Shown: piece by piece, positions 49,831 to 57,429 of the stretch
How the letters are laid out: each line of letters begins with the position of its first letter
How positions within the stretch are numbered: the first letter of the stretch is position 1
Origin: Flintibacter muris
Lineage (GTDB): Bacteria > Bacillota > Clostridia > Oscillospirales > Oscillospiraceae
Direction: 5' to 3'
Assembly (NCBI RefSeq): GCF_943192995.1
Contig: NZ_CALPCP010000006.1
Coordinates: forward strand, 96,261-160,260
DNA length: 64,000 nt
The notes under the pieces: model-generated
What the model saw: only the letters and a program-made list of their open reading frames with translations
The model's database searches: none
Told to the model about the DNA's origin: nothing
Position numbers and translations under genes: made by a program

Positions 49831-50110
49831 ATGCTTCACTTTGTGTTTTTGTCGGATAAGTTCTATAAAGATTATTCCAGTTGTCCAGAGATTGAGCAAA
49901 AACAAAACAGGCCATATATACAGATTGAAAACGGTTCCCCATATTCGACCAAATGAATTCAATGCCCTCCGGGGGAAAGAATATATCGTCCAAAAGAAGA
50001 TGAAAAAATATATTAAAGACTATAAAAAAGCAAAAGAACACCCCAATATAGAGAGGAATAAAATGCTGCTTCAATATTCAACTCTGCAATATTTTGAGCA
50101 ATATCTTTGA
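49831..50110 (+). pseudogene. Type III toxin endoribonuclease (CptN/TenpN-like), internally deleted and frameshifted
   Basis: ATG at 49831 follows TTTGGAGGGTTTGCC. The frame gives MLHFVFLSDKFYKDYSSCPE then IEQKQNRPYIQIENG, the family N-terminus, then stops at TGA 49957. In the next frame the family C-terminus follows: VPHIRPNEFNALRGKEY, MKKYIKDYKKAKEHP, LLQYSTLQYFEQYL, ending at 50110. The central part, roughly 80-90 residues in intact relatives, is missing and the frame changes at about 49935. The toxin should be inactive. A sequencing error cannot explain the lost middle. Confidence 0.82.
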
Positions 50111-50154
50111 TCTGCATCCGCCCCCAGGGGCGGTTTTTATGTTTAGAAAGAGTA

Positions 50155-50634
50155 TCAGCCGTTCTCCTGCCAGCCCTTGCACACGTCGACCCAGCCCAGG
50201 GAGTGGGAATACTCCGCCAGCTCGTCACAGGTGAGCTGGATGGCGGAGTTCCCGCTCCCGGCGGCCGGGAAGACGGTGTCAAACCGCTGGAGGGAGATGT
50301 CCAGATAGGTCCTGACCCCCTCCGGGTTGGCAAAGGGGCACACGCCGCCCACGGCGTGGCCGGTCAGATGGGAAACCTGCTCCGGGGTGAGCATCTTGGC
50401 CTTGGTGTGGAACATGGCCTTATACTTGCTGTTGTCGATTTTGGCGTCCCCGGCGGCTGCAATGAGAACGCAGCCCTCCTCCACCAGGAAGGACAAGGTT
50501 TTGGCGATGCGGGCGGGGATGACCCCCACCGCCTGGGCGGCCAGCTCCACTGTGGCGCTGGAGACAGGGAACTCCAGAATGTCCCCCTCCCGGCCCAGGG
50601 GACGGAAGTAGTTCCGGACTGTTTCAATGGACAT
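50155..50634 (-). CDS. YbaK/EbsC family aminoacyl-tRNA deacylase
   Basis: 159 aa, the usual length. Members hydrolyse mischarged Cys- or Ala-tRNA. IAKTLSFLVEEGCVLIAAAG, KAKMLTPEQVSHLTGHAVGG and CPFANPEGVRTYLDISLQRF match the family, including the conserved Lys in IAKTL. ATG at 50634 follows GGAGGG; an upstream in-frame start lies in the previous gene. Second gene after the thioesterase with a 2-nt gap, so co-translated. Exact tRNA specificity is not readable. Confidence 0.9.
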   Translation of the reverse strand: MSIETVRNYFRPLGREGDILEFPVSSATVELAAQAVGVIPARIAKTLSFLVEEGCVLIAAAGDAKIDNSKYKAMFHTKAKMLTPEQVSHLTGHAVGGVCPFANPEGVRTYLDISLQRFDTVFPAAGSGNSAIQLTCDELAEYSHSLGWVDVCKGWQENG

Positions 50635-50636
50635 GT

Positions 50637-51029
50637 TCAGCCCTCCAGTTTTCCGGCGCACTTGGCCAGGAAGCGCTGGTCGGTGATGATGAACCGCTCA
50701 TGGGTTCCCTGACCGATCAGGCCCTTCTCGTCGTAGGCGGCCACCTTGAGCACCAGCCGCTTGCCGTCCACCTGGGTGACCTCGCTCTCCGCCCAGACCT
50801 TCATTCCCACGGGGGTGGCGCTGTCATGGGAGATGTTCAGCTTTGTGCCTACGGTGCTCTGCCCCTCCTCCAGATGGGGGGCAATGGACTTCCAGGCGGC
50901 CTCCTCCATCAGTGCGCACATAAAGGGCGTGCCAAACACGGGCAGCGCCCCGGAACAGGCCGCCTGGGCGGTGTTGGAATCATTGACTATGGTCTCGGCT
51001 CTGCCTTTCAGACCGGTTGTAACAGACAT
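50637..51029 (-). CDS. Hotdog-fold thioesterase (FlK-like)
   Basis: 130 aa. PVFGTPFMCALMEEAAWKSI, then GTKLNISHDSATPVGMKVWA and GKRLVLKVAAYDEKGLIGQG. The order matches FlK-type thioesterases, with GT, Glu and His as the likely catalytic set. Acts on an acyl-CoA; the acyl group is unknown. AAAGGAGGATATCACA precedes the ATG. First gene of a pair with the YbaK-like gene. Confidence 0.88.
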   Translation of the reverse strand: MSVTTGLKGRAETIVNDSNTAQAACSGALPVFGTPFMCALMEEAAWKSIAPHLEEGQSTVGTKLNISHDSATPVGMKVWAESEVTQVDGKRLVLKVAAYDEKGLIGQGTHERFIITDQRFLAKCAGKLEG

Positions 51030-51090
51030 TGTGATATCCTCCTTTGTAAACTGGTGGGCCCATTATAGCACACTGCGGCGGAGAAATCCA

Positions 51091-51118
51091 GTAGGGGCCA
51101 CCTTTGACCGCCCTACAT
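51091..51118. repeat. Degenerate REP (family B) between thioesterase and LysM genes
   Basis: GTAGGGGCCACCTTTGACCGCCCTAC, an imperfect palindrome overlapping the 3' end of the LysM-GH18 gene. Confidence 0.5.
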
Positions 51119-52390
51119 CTCGCTGCGGATATCCGCCGTGGCGTTGAGGACCACCCAGTTTTGGGGGAAGGGGCGGTCCAGGTTCCAGTAGCCCACGCCG
51201 TACAGGCCGTACTCCAGCGCCAGGTCCAGCTTGGCCTGGATGGAGCGGGCGTCCTCAAACCAGACCTCGTGCTCCGCGCCCTGGTCGTCCACATACCGGA
51301 ACCAGGGGGCCTGGGTCTGGTCGTCATACCGGATGGCGGCCCGCCGGTCCCAGGCCAGCTGAACGGCCTCCACATTGCTCAGCGAACGGGCCCGGCTTCC
51401 CTCCCGGAAGGGCAGGGTCCAGTTGTAGCCATAGTTGGGGATACCCAGGTAAAGCTGGCTGGGATGGAACTCAGTGAGGGCATAATCCACCACCCGCCGC
51501 ACCTCGGGCAGGGGGGCCACCGCCATGGGCGGACCGCTGAGATGGCCCCAGTCGTAGGTCATCAGCAGGGCGAAGTCCACCGACTGGGCGATCAGGTGGT
51601 AGTCAAATCCCTCATACAGCCGTCCCGGCTGGTTGGCGGAGGTCTTTGGGGCCAGAGCGGCCATCAGGGGCAGGCCCCGGGAATTGAGCACCCGGCGCAG
51701 CCGGGCCAGGAACTGGGCAAAGGCCCAGGCGTCCGTCCCTCTGATGTACTCAAAGTCCACGTCCACCCCCTGGTAGCCCTTCTGGTCAACGGTCTTTAAA
51801 ATCTCCTCAATCAGCTCCTTCTGGTCGTCCTCGTCCTCCAGCAGCTCGTGGGCCAGTTCAGCGGAGAACTGCTCCTGCTCATCCAGGTTGGACAGGTGGA
51901 GGATAGGAGCCACCCGGCTCTGGAGGGCGGCGCTGACCAGGCTCTCGTCCCGGAGAGGGATCAGGTCATCCTCATCAAACCGATAGGTAAAGGGGGTGAG
52001 CTGGGACAGGTAGGGGAGGGTGGCCCGGAGCAGATTCCGGTCGATAGAGGGGTAGGCGTAGCTGTTGACGGTGAGCCAGCCCTTGGGTGCCGTCTCATAC
52101 CGCACCACGATTACCTGGCCGGGGAAGAGCAGGTCCCGGCCCTGAAGGGCAGGGTTGTTGCGCAGCAGCTGAGCCACCGTGGTCTGGTGCATTTGGGCGA
52201 TAGAGTACAGTGAGTCACCCGCCCGGACCGTGTGGGTGAGGGCCGGGTACTGGACCACAACAGTCTGGCCCACCACCAGGTGGGAGGGGTTTTGCAGCTG
52301 ATTGTCCTGGAGCAGCCGCTCCATAGAGACCCCATACTGCTGAGCCAGCCGGTATATGGTATCACCGGGCTGAACGACATGAATGTCCAT
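51113..52390 (-). CDS. LysM-GH18 hydrolase (SleL/YaaH-like)
   Basis: 425 aa. Two LysM repeats (HVVQPGDTIYRLAQQYGVSM at 4-47 and HTVRAGDSLYSIAQMHQTT at 51-95), then a GH18 barrel about 105-420 with GYQGVDVDFEY, where the last Glu/acid set is catalytic. Homologues lyse spore cortex fragments during germination. No signal peptide is visible, which fits a spore-coat protein. It fits with the spoIIG genes elsewhere in the window. Repeat family C lies upstream. Confidence 0.9.
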   Translation of the reverse strand: MDIHVVQPGDTIYRLAQQYGVSMERLLQDNQLQNPSHLVVGQTVVVQYPALTHTVRAGDSLYSIAQMHQTTVAQLLRNNPALQGRDLLFPGQVIVVRYETAPKGWLTVNSYAYPSIDRNLLRATLPYLSQLTPFTYRFDEDDLIPLRDESLVSAALQSRVAPILHLSNLDEQEQFSAELAHELLEDEDDQKELIEEILKTVDQKGYQGVDVDFEYIRGTDAWAFAQFLARLRRVLNSRGLPLMAALAPKTSANQPGRLYEGFDYHLIAQSVDFALLMTYDWGHLSGPPMAVAPLPEVRRVVDYALTEFHPSQLYLGIPNYGYNWTLPFREGSRARSLSNVEAVQLAWDRRAAIRYDDQTQAPWFRYVDDQGAEHEVWFEDARSIQAKLDLALEYGLYGVGYWNLDRPFPQNWVVLNATADIRSEM

Positions 52391-52397
52391 AAGATAT

Positions 52398-52541
52398 CCT
52401 CCTTAAGCCTCCCTTCGCAAAGGGAGGTGGCATTTGCGAAGCAAATGACGGAGGGTTTTCCCCTCAACAAAGGATATTTGTACTGAGAGAAACCCCCAGT
52501 CAGCTTCGCTGACAGCCCCCTTTGCGAAGGGGGCCATAGAG
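52398..52541. repeat. Family C composite repeat, copy 4
   Basis: Begins AAGCCTCCCTTCGCAAAGGG and ends CCCCCTTTGCGAAGGGGGCC, with internal CATTTGCGAAGCAAATG, GACGGAGGGTTTT, AACCCCCAGTC and TTCGCTGA. Similar to 56820-56972. Confidence 0.7.
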
Positions 52542-52548
52542 CAGTGGA

Positions 52549-53289
52549 TCACACCACTGTCACAAATTCACTGCTGACATAGCCGATAGTCCCGTTGTAA
52601 TTGACCAGATACCAGCCGTTGGCGGCGTTGATGATGGTGATAGGGGCGCCGTCAGGGGCCTGGGCGACAATCGCGGAGGAGGTGTTGGGCCGGGAGCGGA
52701 CGTTCAGGCTGCCCCACTCCACGTCCACCACTCCGGAGCGGCGCTGTTCTGTTTCAAAAAAGGGGATGTTGAAGTACTCCGTCAGGGCCAGCACAATTAC
52801 CCGGGCGGCGCTGTCCAGGTTGGCCTTGATCCAGTTGGCATCCTCCACGTTGTCGTGGAAGGCCAGCTCAATGAGGACGGCGGGAGCCCGGACCTTGGCC
52901 ACCTCGCCAATGGTGGTGGTAGATTCGGTACGAACCAGGTTGGGGTTGGGGTAGATGGTCTTCAGGCCGTCGGCAATCAGCTCCGCCGCCCGCATGCCGT
53001 CGGTGCTGCCAGGGTAGTAGAAGACAATGGACCCCCGGGCCTTGCCCGCCTGGTCCCCGGCGGCGGCGTTGGAGTGGAGGGCCAGATGGAAGTCGTAGTT
53101 CCCTGCGTTGGAGGCGGCGATAGAGGACGCCGCGGTCATATCCGGGGTGTTTCGATTGTACCGGATACCGGAAGCGTCCAGCATGGGGACCATTTTATCG
53201 GCCAGAAGATTCATCCACTCCTCTTCGGTGCCTCCATTGACATATGGATTCCAATCTTGTGTACTGGGAGATAAATAAATAATGGGCAT
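52549..53289 (-). CDS. N-acetylmuramoyl-L-alanine amidase with SH3b domain
   Basis: 246 aa. Amidase_3 domain about 1-175: IIYLSPSTQDWNPY, the metal-binding FHLALHSNAAAGDQ and ELAFHDN. C-terminal SH3b about 180-246 (LNVRSRPNTSSAIVAQAPDG). Cleaves the amide between muramic acid and peptide in cell walls. ATG at 53289 follows GGAGGTGCATTGCC; an upstream frame to 53427 lacks a ribosome site. No signal peptide, so it may be released by lysis or act in the spore. Its substrate is probably the organism's own wall. Confidence 0.92.
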   Translation of the reverse strand: MPIIYLSPSTQDWNPYVNGGTEEEWMNLLADKMVPMLDASGIRYNRNTPDMTAASSIAASNAGNYDFHLALHSNAAAGDQAGKARGSIVFYYPGSTDGMRAAELIADGLKTIYPNPNLVRTESTTTIGEVAKVRAPAVLIELAFHDNVEDANWIKANLDSAARVIVLALTEYFNIPFFETEQRRSGVVDVEWGSLNVRSRPNTSSAIVAQAPDGAPITIINAANGWYLVNYNGTIGYVSSEFVTVV

Positions 53290-53525
53290 GGCAATGCACC
53301 TCCAAAAATTTACCCATCCTATGAAAATATTTTTGAATTGGTGCAGCTTTTCAGAAATTTTTGCGTCTGTCTCCACAGCTTTAAAGCCTTTGGGCGGAGA
53401 ACAGGGCTGAGGGAGCGCCATAGGCAAATTGTGGACAATTTGAAAAACTTTGTCTTACCCTCTATGCAAACGGTAAAAAATATATTAAAATAGAGGCGAG
53501 AAAAATGACAGGAGTGGTGCTAACA

Positions 53526-54239
53526 ATGGAGCAGCCCAAATTTAAGCGCGTACTTTTGAAGATCAGCGGCGAGGCCTTGGCGGGGGATGCCTCCCGGGGG
53601 TTGGACTTTCAAGTCATCGGCCAGGTTTGCGACGTGGTCAAGCGCTGTGTTGAGATGAAGGTACAGGTCGGCGTTGTAGTAGGCGGCGGCAACTTCTGGC
53701 GGGGCGTGAAGGATGGTGGCGACGCCATGGAGCGGGTCCGGGCCGACCACATGGGCATGCTGGCCACCGCCATCAACGCCCTGGCCGTGGCCGACGTGCT
53801 GGAGCAGAAGGGGGTGGAGGTCCGGGTACAGACCGCCATTGCCATGCAGGCCGTGGCTGAGCCCTACATCCGGTCTAAGGCCATCCGCCATCTGGAGAAG
53901 GGCCGGGTGGTCATCTTCGGCTGCGGCACGGGCAATCCCTTCTTCTCCACTGATACGGCCGCCGTGCTGAGAGCCGCTGAGATCGACGCGGATGTCATCC
54001 TGCTGGCCAAGAATATCGACGGAGTATACTCCGCCGACCCCAAAAAGGACCCCAACGCCAAGAAGTACAGCCGCATCTCCTACGATGAGGTGCTGGCCCA
54101 GCATCTGGCCGTGATGGATACCACCGCCACCTCCCTGTCCATGGACAACAAGATTCCTGTCCTCCTCTTCGCTCTGAAGGACCCGGAGAACATCTACCGG
54201 GCTGTGATGGGTGAAACCATTGGAACCATTGTGGAGTGA
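53526..54239 (+). CDS. pyrH: UMP kinase
   Basis: 237 aa, standard length. Phosphorylates UMP; hexameric in bacteria. [43 protein letters not shown] and [15 protein letters not shown] are typical. I favour ATG at 53526; a start at 53505 has GAGGCGAG upstream and would add seven residues. First gene of pyrH-frr-uppS-cdsA-rseP-ispG-polC; rpsB and tsf are not adjacent. Confidence 0.96.
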   Translation: MEQPKFKRVLLKISGEALAGDASRGLDFQVIGQVCDVVKRCVEMKVQVGVVVGGGNFWRGVKDGGDAMERVRADHMGMLATAINALAVADVLEQKGVEVRVQTAIAMQAVAEPYIRSKAIRHLEKGRVVIFGCGTGNPFFSTDTAAVLRAAEIDADVILLAKNIDGVYSADPKKDPNAKKYSRISYDEVLAQHLAVMDTTATSLSMDNKIPVLLFALKDPENIYRAVMGETIGTIVE

Positions 54240-54396
54240 TCAGCCGGGGAGGAGGAAAGCTCATAAGCATTGGGAGAATTTCAGGCTTATCTTAGGCTTG
54301 TGCGCCAAAGGCTGGACGGGTATTGAGATCAACGATTTTGTACCGTGGATTGAAACCGGCAACGAAAAATATGATCCTGAGAGAGAAGAAAAGTAA
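54211..54396 (+). CDS. Doubtful small frame between pyrH and frr
   Basis: GTG at 54211, inside the pyrH end, with no convincing ribosome site, although GGGGAGGAGGAAAG lies within it at 54244. The C-terminal part is protein-like ([20 protein letters not shown]). Could be a small conserved gene with an unusual start or a fragment. The family is not recognised. Confidence 0.35.
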   Translation: MKPLEPLWSDQPGRRKAHKHWENFRLILGLCAKGWTGIEINDFVPWIETGNEKYDPEREEK

Positions 54397-54417
54397 CCAA
54401 GAAAGGAAGTAATGACT

Positions 54418-54972
54418 ATGAGCCCAGAGATCGTAAGCTATGATGAGAGAATGCAGAAGACCATTGAGGTGGTCAAGTCCAATTTCGCTGCCGTCCGGGC
54501 GGGGCGGGCCAACGCCGGCGTGCTGGACCGCATTACCGTGGAGTACTATGGCGCTCCCACCCCTCTGAACCAGGTGGCCAACATCGGCTCCCCAGATCCC
54601 CGGACTTTGACCATCCAGCCCTATGACATGTCCCTGCTGAAAGCTATCGAAAAGGCCATCCAGACCTCCGACCTGGGCATCAACCCCCAGAACGACGGCC
54701 GTGTGATCCGCCTGGCTTTCCCCCAGCTCACCGAGGAGCGCCGCAAGGACCTGACCAAGCAGGTGCGCAAGTACGGCGAGGAGGGCAAGGTGGCTCTGCG
54801 GAACATCCGCCGGGACGCCATGGACGATATCAAGAAGAAGACCAAGAAGTCTGAGCTCACCGAGGACGACCAGAAGAAGCTGGAAAAGGAGCTCCAGGAC
54901 ATGACCGACAAGCGCTGCAAGGACATTGACGACCTGACCGCCAAGAAGGAAAAGGAGCTCATGGCGGTTTGA
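54418..54972 (+). CDS. frr: Ribosome recycling factor
   Basis: 184 aa, family length 185. Splits post-termination ribosomes with EF-G. VRAGRANAGVLDRITVEYYG, PYDMSLLKAIEKAIQTSDLG, GVNP-like GINPQNDG and RRDAMDDIKKKTKK are present. The ATG at 54418 is 8 nt after AAAGGAAG; ATG at 54412 is also possible. Confidence 0.96.
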   Translation: MSPEIVSYDERMQKTIEVVKSNFAAVRAGRANAGVLDRITVEYYGAPTPLNQVANIGSPDPRTLTIQPYDMSLLKAIEKAIQTSDLGINPQNDGRVIRLAFPQLTEERRKDLTKQVRKYGEEGKVALRNIRRDAMDDIKKKTKKSELTEDDQKKLEKELQDMTDKRCKDIDDLTAKKEKELMAV

Positions 54973-55000
54973 ATCGGCTTTGGTCAGGAGGCAGAAGGGA

Positions 55001-55174
55001 ATGAATGAGTTCATGCCTGAAAAAGAACAGGCAACTGCTTTGATTGAAGAATATGCCAAGCTGCAAAGGATTAAGGCGGCTCCAAATCGGGATGAAGAGA
55101 TTGACTATCAGATTAAAACGGCAAAGGCCAAATTAGAAGCTCTGGGTATTGTGACCGAAAACCTGGATAAATGA
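55001..55174 (+). CDS. Small helical protein, 57 aa
   Basis: ATG at 55001 preceded by CAGGAGGCAGAAGGGA. Starts MNEFMPEKEQATALIEEYAK; charged, helical, no membrane part. It sits 28 nt after frr and ends just before a hairpin. Unknown family; the ribosome site and position support real translation. Confidence 0.65.
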   Translation: MNEFMPEKEQATALIEEYAKLQRIKAAPNRDEEIDYQIKTAKAKLEALGIVTENLDK

Positions 55175-55178
55175 AACA

Positions 55179-55203
55179 GGCCCCCTTTCACAAGGGGGCC
55201 TTT
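55179..55203 (+). terminator. Hairpin before uppS (family C type)
   Basis: GGCCCCCTT-TCAC-AAGGGGGCC then TTTGAATGG; a partial terminator inside the operon. Confidence 0.55.
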
Positions 55204-55239
55204 GAATGGAACGATAAACCATAAAAGGAGCGACCGCCC

Positions 55240-55986
55240 ATGGCCCTCTTTTCCAAAAAAACAGCAGTCCAGACCGAGGTAGACCTCTCCCGTCTGCCCC
55301 GGCATATTGCCATCATCATGGACGGCAACGGCCGCTGGGCCAAAAATCGCGGCCTGCCCCGTACGGCGGGCCACGCCTCCGGGGCGGAGACCTTCCGCAC
55401 CATTGCCACCTACTGCAAGGATATCGGCATTGACTACCTCACTGTCTACGCCTTTTCCACCGAAAACTGGAAGCGGCCGGCGGAGGAGGTGGGGGCCATC
55501 ATGGGGCTTTTGAAAAAGTACCTGCTGGAGGCTATTGGCCAGATGGAGCGGGACCGGGTGAAGATGGAGTTTTTCGGTGATCTGTCCCCCCTGACCCCGG
55601 AGCTGCGGGAGCTGTGTGAGCGCACGCGGGAGATTTCCCGGCATTATGAGGGCTGTCAGGTCAACATCTGCCTGAACTACGGGGGCCGGGACGAGCTTGT
55701 CCGGGCGGCCCAGGCCTACGCCCGGGACTGCGTTGACGGCAGGGCCGACCCCAACCACCTGAGCCAGGAGCAGTTTGGCGGGTATCTGTTCTCCAGGGGG
55801 GTTCCGGACCCGGACCTGGTCATCCGGCCCAGCGGGGAGCTGCGGCTGTCCAACTTCCTGCTGTGGCAGTCCGCCTACGCGGAGTTCTATTTTACAGACG
55901 TGCTGTGGCCCGACTTCTCCAAGGAGGAGCTCCACCGGGCCATCGCGGCCTATCAAAGCCGGGACCGCCGGTTTGGAGGTGTGTGA
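55240..55986 (+). CDS. uppS: Isoprenyl transferase (undecaprenyl diphosphate synthase)
   Basis: 248 aa. Adds cis-isoprene units to make the lipid carrier of wall synthesis. IIMDGNGRWAKNRGLPRTAG carries the catalytic Asp; DYLTVYAFSTENWKRP and DLVIRPSGELRLSNFLLWQS follow. AAAAGGAGCGACCGCCC precedes the ATG. One base separates it from cdsA. Confidence 0.96.
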   Translation: MALFSKKTAVQTEVDLSRLPRHIAIIMDGNGRWAKNRGLPRTAGHASGAETFRTIATYCKDIGIDYLTVYAFSTENWKRPAEEVGAIMGLLKKYLLEAIGQMERDRVKMEFFGDLSPLTPELRELCERTREISRHYEGCQVNICLNYGGRDELVRAAQAYARDCVDGRADPNHLSQEQFGGYLFSRGVPDPDLVIRPSGELRLSNFLLWQSAYAEFYFTDVLWPDFSKEELHRAIAAYQSRDRRFGGV

Positions 55987-55987
55987 T

Positions 55988-56806
55988 TTGGCAACACGGA
56001 TTATCGTAGGTCTGGCCCTGGGTCCGGCCTTTCTGGCGGCGCTCTTCTTTCTGCCCCCCGTCGCCCTGGCGGTGATGGTGGCTTTTATTGCGGGGATGGC
56101 CTCCTTTGAGCTGCTGCGGGCCGCGAAGGTGGCCCACCACAACGGCATGTATGTCTGTACCGTGCTTGCCGCCGTCCTCATGCCGCTGGGCCACGCCGTT
56201 GGATACGGCAGCTGGACAGCCCGGGCAGTGTCCATTCTGCTGATGGCGGCCCTCTTTTTGCCGGCCCTGGGCCGCTACGGAACCCCCAGTGAGATCCGGT
56301 TTGAACATATCATTGTCTGCCTCTTTGGCGGCGTTGGGATTTCTGTGTTTCTGTCCGCCCTGGTCCAGCTGAAGGGACTGGAAAATGGCCGGTTTTATGT
56401 TCTGCTCCCGGTAATCTGCGCCTTTACCACCGACATTGGGGCCTATTTCTTCGGAGTTTTCCTGGGAAGGCACCGGGGAATCACCCAGGTCAGCCCCAAC
56501 AAGTCGCTGGAGGGCTACATCGGCGGCATTGTCACCGGCTGTCTGTGCATGCTGCTCTACGGCTGGCTGGTCCAGCGGCTGGGCGGCGTTGAGGTCAAGC
56601 TGCCCTTGATGGCCCTCTACGGCCTGCTGGGCAGTATTGTCACCGAAATCGGCGACCTGTCCTTTTCCCTCATCAAGCGCCAGTGCGGCGTGAAGGACTA
56701 CGGCACTCTGCTCCCCGGCCACGGCGGTATGCTGGACCGCTTCGACTCCACCACCTTCGCCGCCCCCATGCTGCTGCTGCTGGTGGAGATTCTGCCAGCC
56801 TTCTAA
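55988..56806 (+). CDS. cdsA: Phosphatidate cytidylyltransferase
   Basis: 272 aa, about eight membrane helices. Makes CDP-diacylglycerol. The family signature near the end is LIKRQCGVKDYGTLLPGHGG and DRFDS. Start is TTG at 55988, with TTTGGAGGTGTGA directly upstream; the frame upstream is inside uppS and not used. In most Firmicutes dxr follows; here a repeat and other sequence intervene. Confidence 0.93.
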   Translation: MATRIIVGLALGPAFLAALFFLPPVALAVMVAFIAGMASFELLRAAKVAHHNGMYVCTVLAAVLMPLGHAVGYGSWTARAVSILLMAALFLPALGRYGTPSEIRFEHIIVCLFGGVGISVFLSALVQLKGLENGRFYVLLPVICAFTTDIGAYFFGVFLGRHRGITQVSPNKSLEGYIGGIVTGCLCMLLYGWLVQRLGGVEVKLPLMALYGLLGSIVTEIGDLSFSLIKRQCGVKDYGTLLPGHGGMLDRFDSTTFAAPMLLLLVEILPAF

Positions 56807-56819
56807 CCCCGTCCCCCGC

Positions 56820-56972
56820 AGGCAAGCCTCCCTTCGCAAGGGGAGGGGGACCGCCGCCGAAGGCGGTGGTGGAGGGTTTTCCTCGATCGAAGTGCGTTTG
56901 TTGCTTTTGGAGAAAACCCCCAGTCACGGCTTCGCCGTGCCAGCCCCCCTTGCGAAGGGGGCCTTTGGGACG
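56820..56972. repeat. Family C composite repeat, copy 6
   Basis: CAAGCCTCCCTTCGCAAGGGG at the left and CCCCCCTTGCGAAGGGGGCC at the right, with inner GGAGGGTTTTCC, AAAACCCCCAGTCACGG and CTTCGCCGTG. It lies between cdsA and the divergent xre locus and truncates the minus-strand frame. Confidence 0.75.
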
Positions 56973-56975
56973 GGG

Positions 56976-57053
56976 GAGCTGTCGGCAAAAGGTGTAAATT
57001 TGTTCGGGGATGAAAGGGTTATCAAGGAACATTGTCTTGAGGATATCATTCAT
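56976..57053 (-). pseudogene. Truncated divergent gene (27 N-terminal codons)
   Basis: ATG at 57053 with AAAGGAGTTGCTTACT upstream and a full promoter (57093-57121). Encodes MNDILKTMFLDNPFIPEQIY, then TFCRQLP before the sequence becomes family C repeat. The rest of the gene is gone. The identity of the original protein is not recognisable. Confidence 0.55.
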
Positions 57054-57073
57054 AGTAAGCAACTCCTTTACGT

Positions 57074-57117
57074 GTGGTTTAACCACATCTCTGTTATAGG
57101 AGAGGTTTAACCACACG
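57074..57117. promoter_or_regulatory. Two operators of the XRE regulator
   Basis: GTGGTTTAACCAC (57074-57086) and GGTTTAACCACACG (57104-57117), related palindromes 30 bp apart. They flank the minus-strand -10 and fill its spacer, so a bound repressor would block that promoter. Confidence 0.65.
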
Positions 57118-57121
57118 TCAA
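57093..57121 (-). promoter_or_regulatory. Promoter of the truncated divergent gene
   Basis: Minus strand TTGACG (57116-57121), 17-nt spacer, TATAAC (57093-57098). Confidence 0.65.
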
Positions 57122-57137
57122 GGGTTTTGGAAGAAAT

Positions 57138-57350
57138 ATGGCAGCTTTTGCGGAACGTGTTAGGGAACTGCGAAAAGAGCGTGGATTAAAGCAGACAGAA
57201 ATGGCGGAAATTTGCGGAATTAAGGTGCGCAGTTACCAATACTATGAACATGGCGACGGCTACCCGGAGGTCCCCGGGCTGGTTTTTCTGGCGGACTGCT
57301 TCGGCGTCAGCCTGGACTACCTGATGGGCCGGAAGGACCAGCGGGAGTAA
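57138..57350 (+). CDS. XRE family helix-turn-helix regulator
   Basis: 70 aa single HTH_3 domain: RVRELRKERGLKQTEMAEIC, then KVRSYQYYEHGDGYPEVPGL and FGVSLDYLMGRKD. Recognition helix about 33-44. It probably binds the GGTTTAACC operators just upstream and controls the divergent remnant and itself. It interrupts the usual cdsA-dxr-rseP order. Confidence 0.88.
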   Translation: MAAFAERVRELRKERGLKQTEMAEICGIKVRSYQYYEHGDGYPEVPGLVFLADCFGVSLDYLMGRKDQRE

Positions 57351-57354
57351 AAAT

Positions 57355-57392
57355 TCCCCGCCGGGGGGAGTATGAACCGTATTCCGGCGGAA
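57355..57392 (+). other. Hairpin upstream of rseP
   Basis: ATTCCCCGCCGG / CCGGCGGAAT with a bulge and an 18-nt loop; no T-run. GTGGTACCAC follows at 57401. A weak terminator of the xre gene or an rseP leader element. Confidence 0.4.
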
Positions 57393-57429
57393 TACTTTAG
57401 TGGTACCACCTTTTGGAGGTTTCTGTTCT

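Noticed and set aside
55240..56806. uppS and cdsA as one long fused protein
   Set aside because: The cdsA frame can be extended upstream inside uppS, but the TTG at 55988 with GGAGG upstream and the family N-terminus mark a separate gene.
57395..57425. T-box-like TGGTACCACC before rseP
   Set aside because: The upstream space is too short for a T-box, there is no specifier stem or terminator, and GTGGTACCAC is a simple palindrome.
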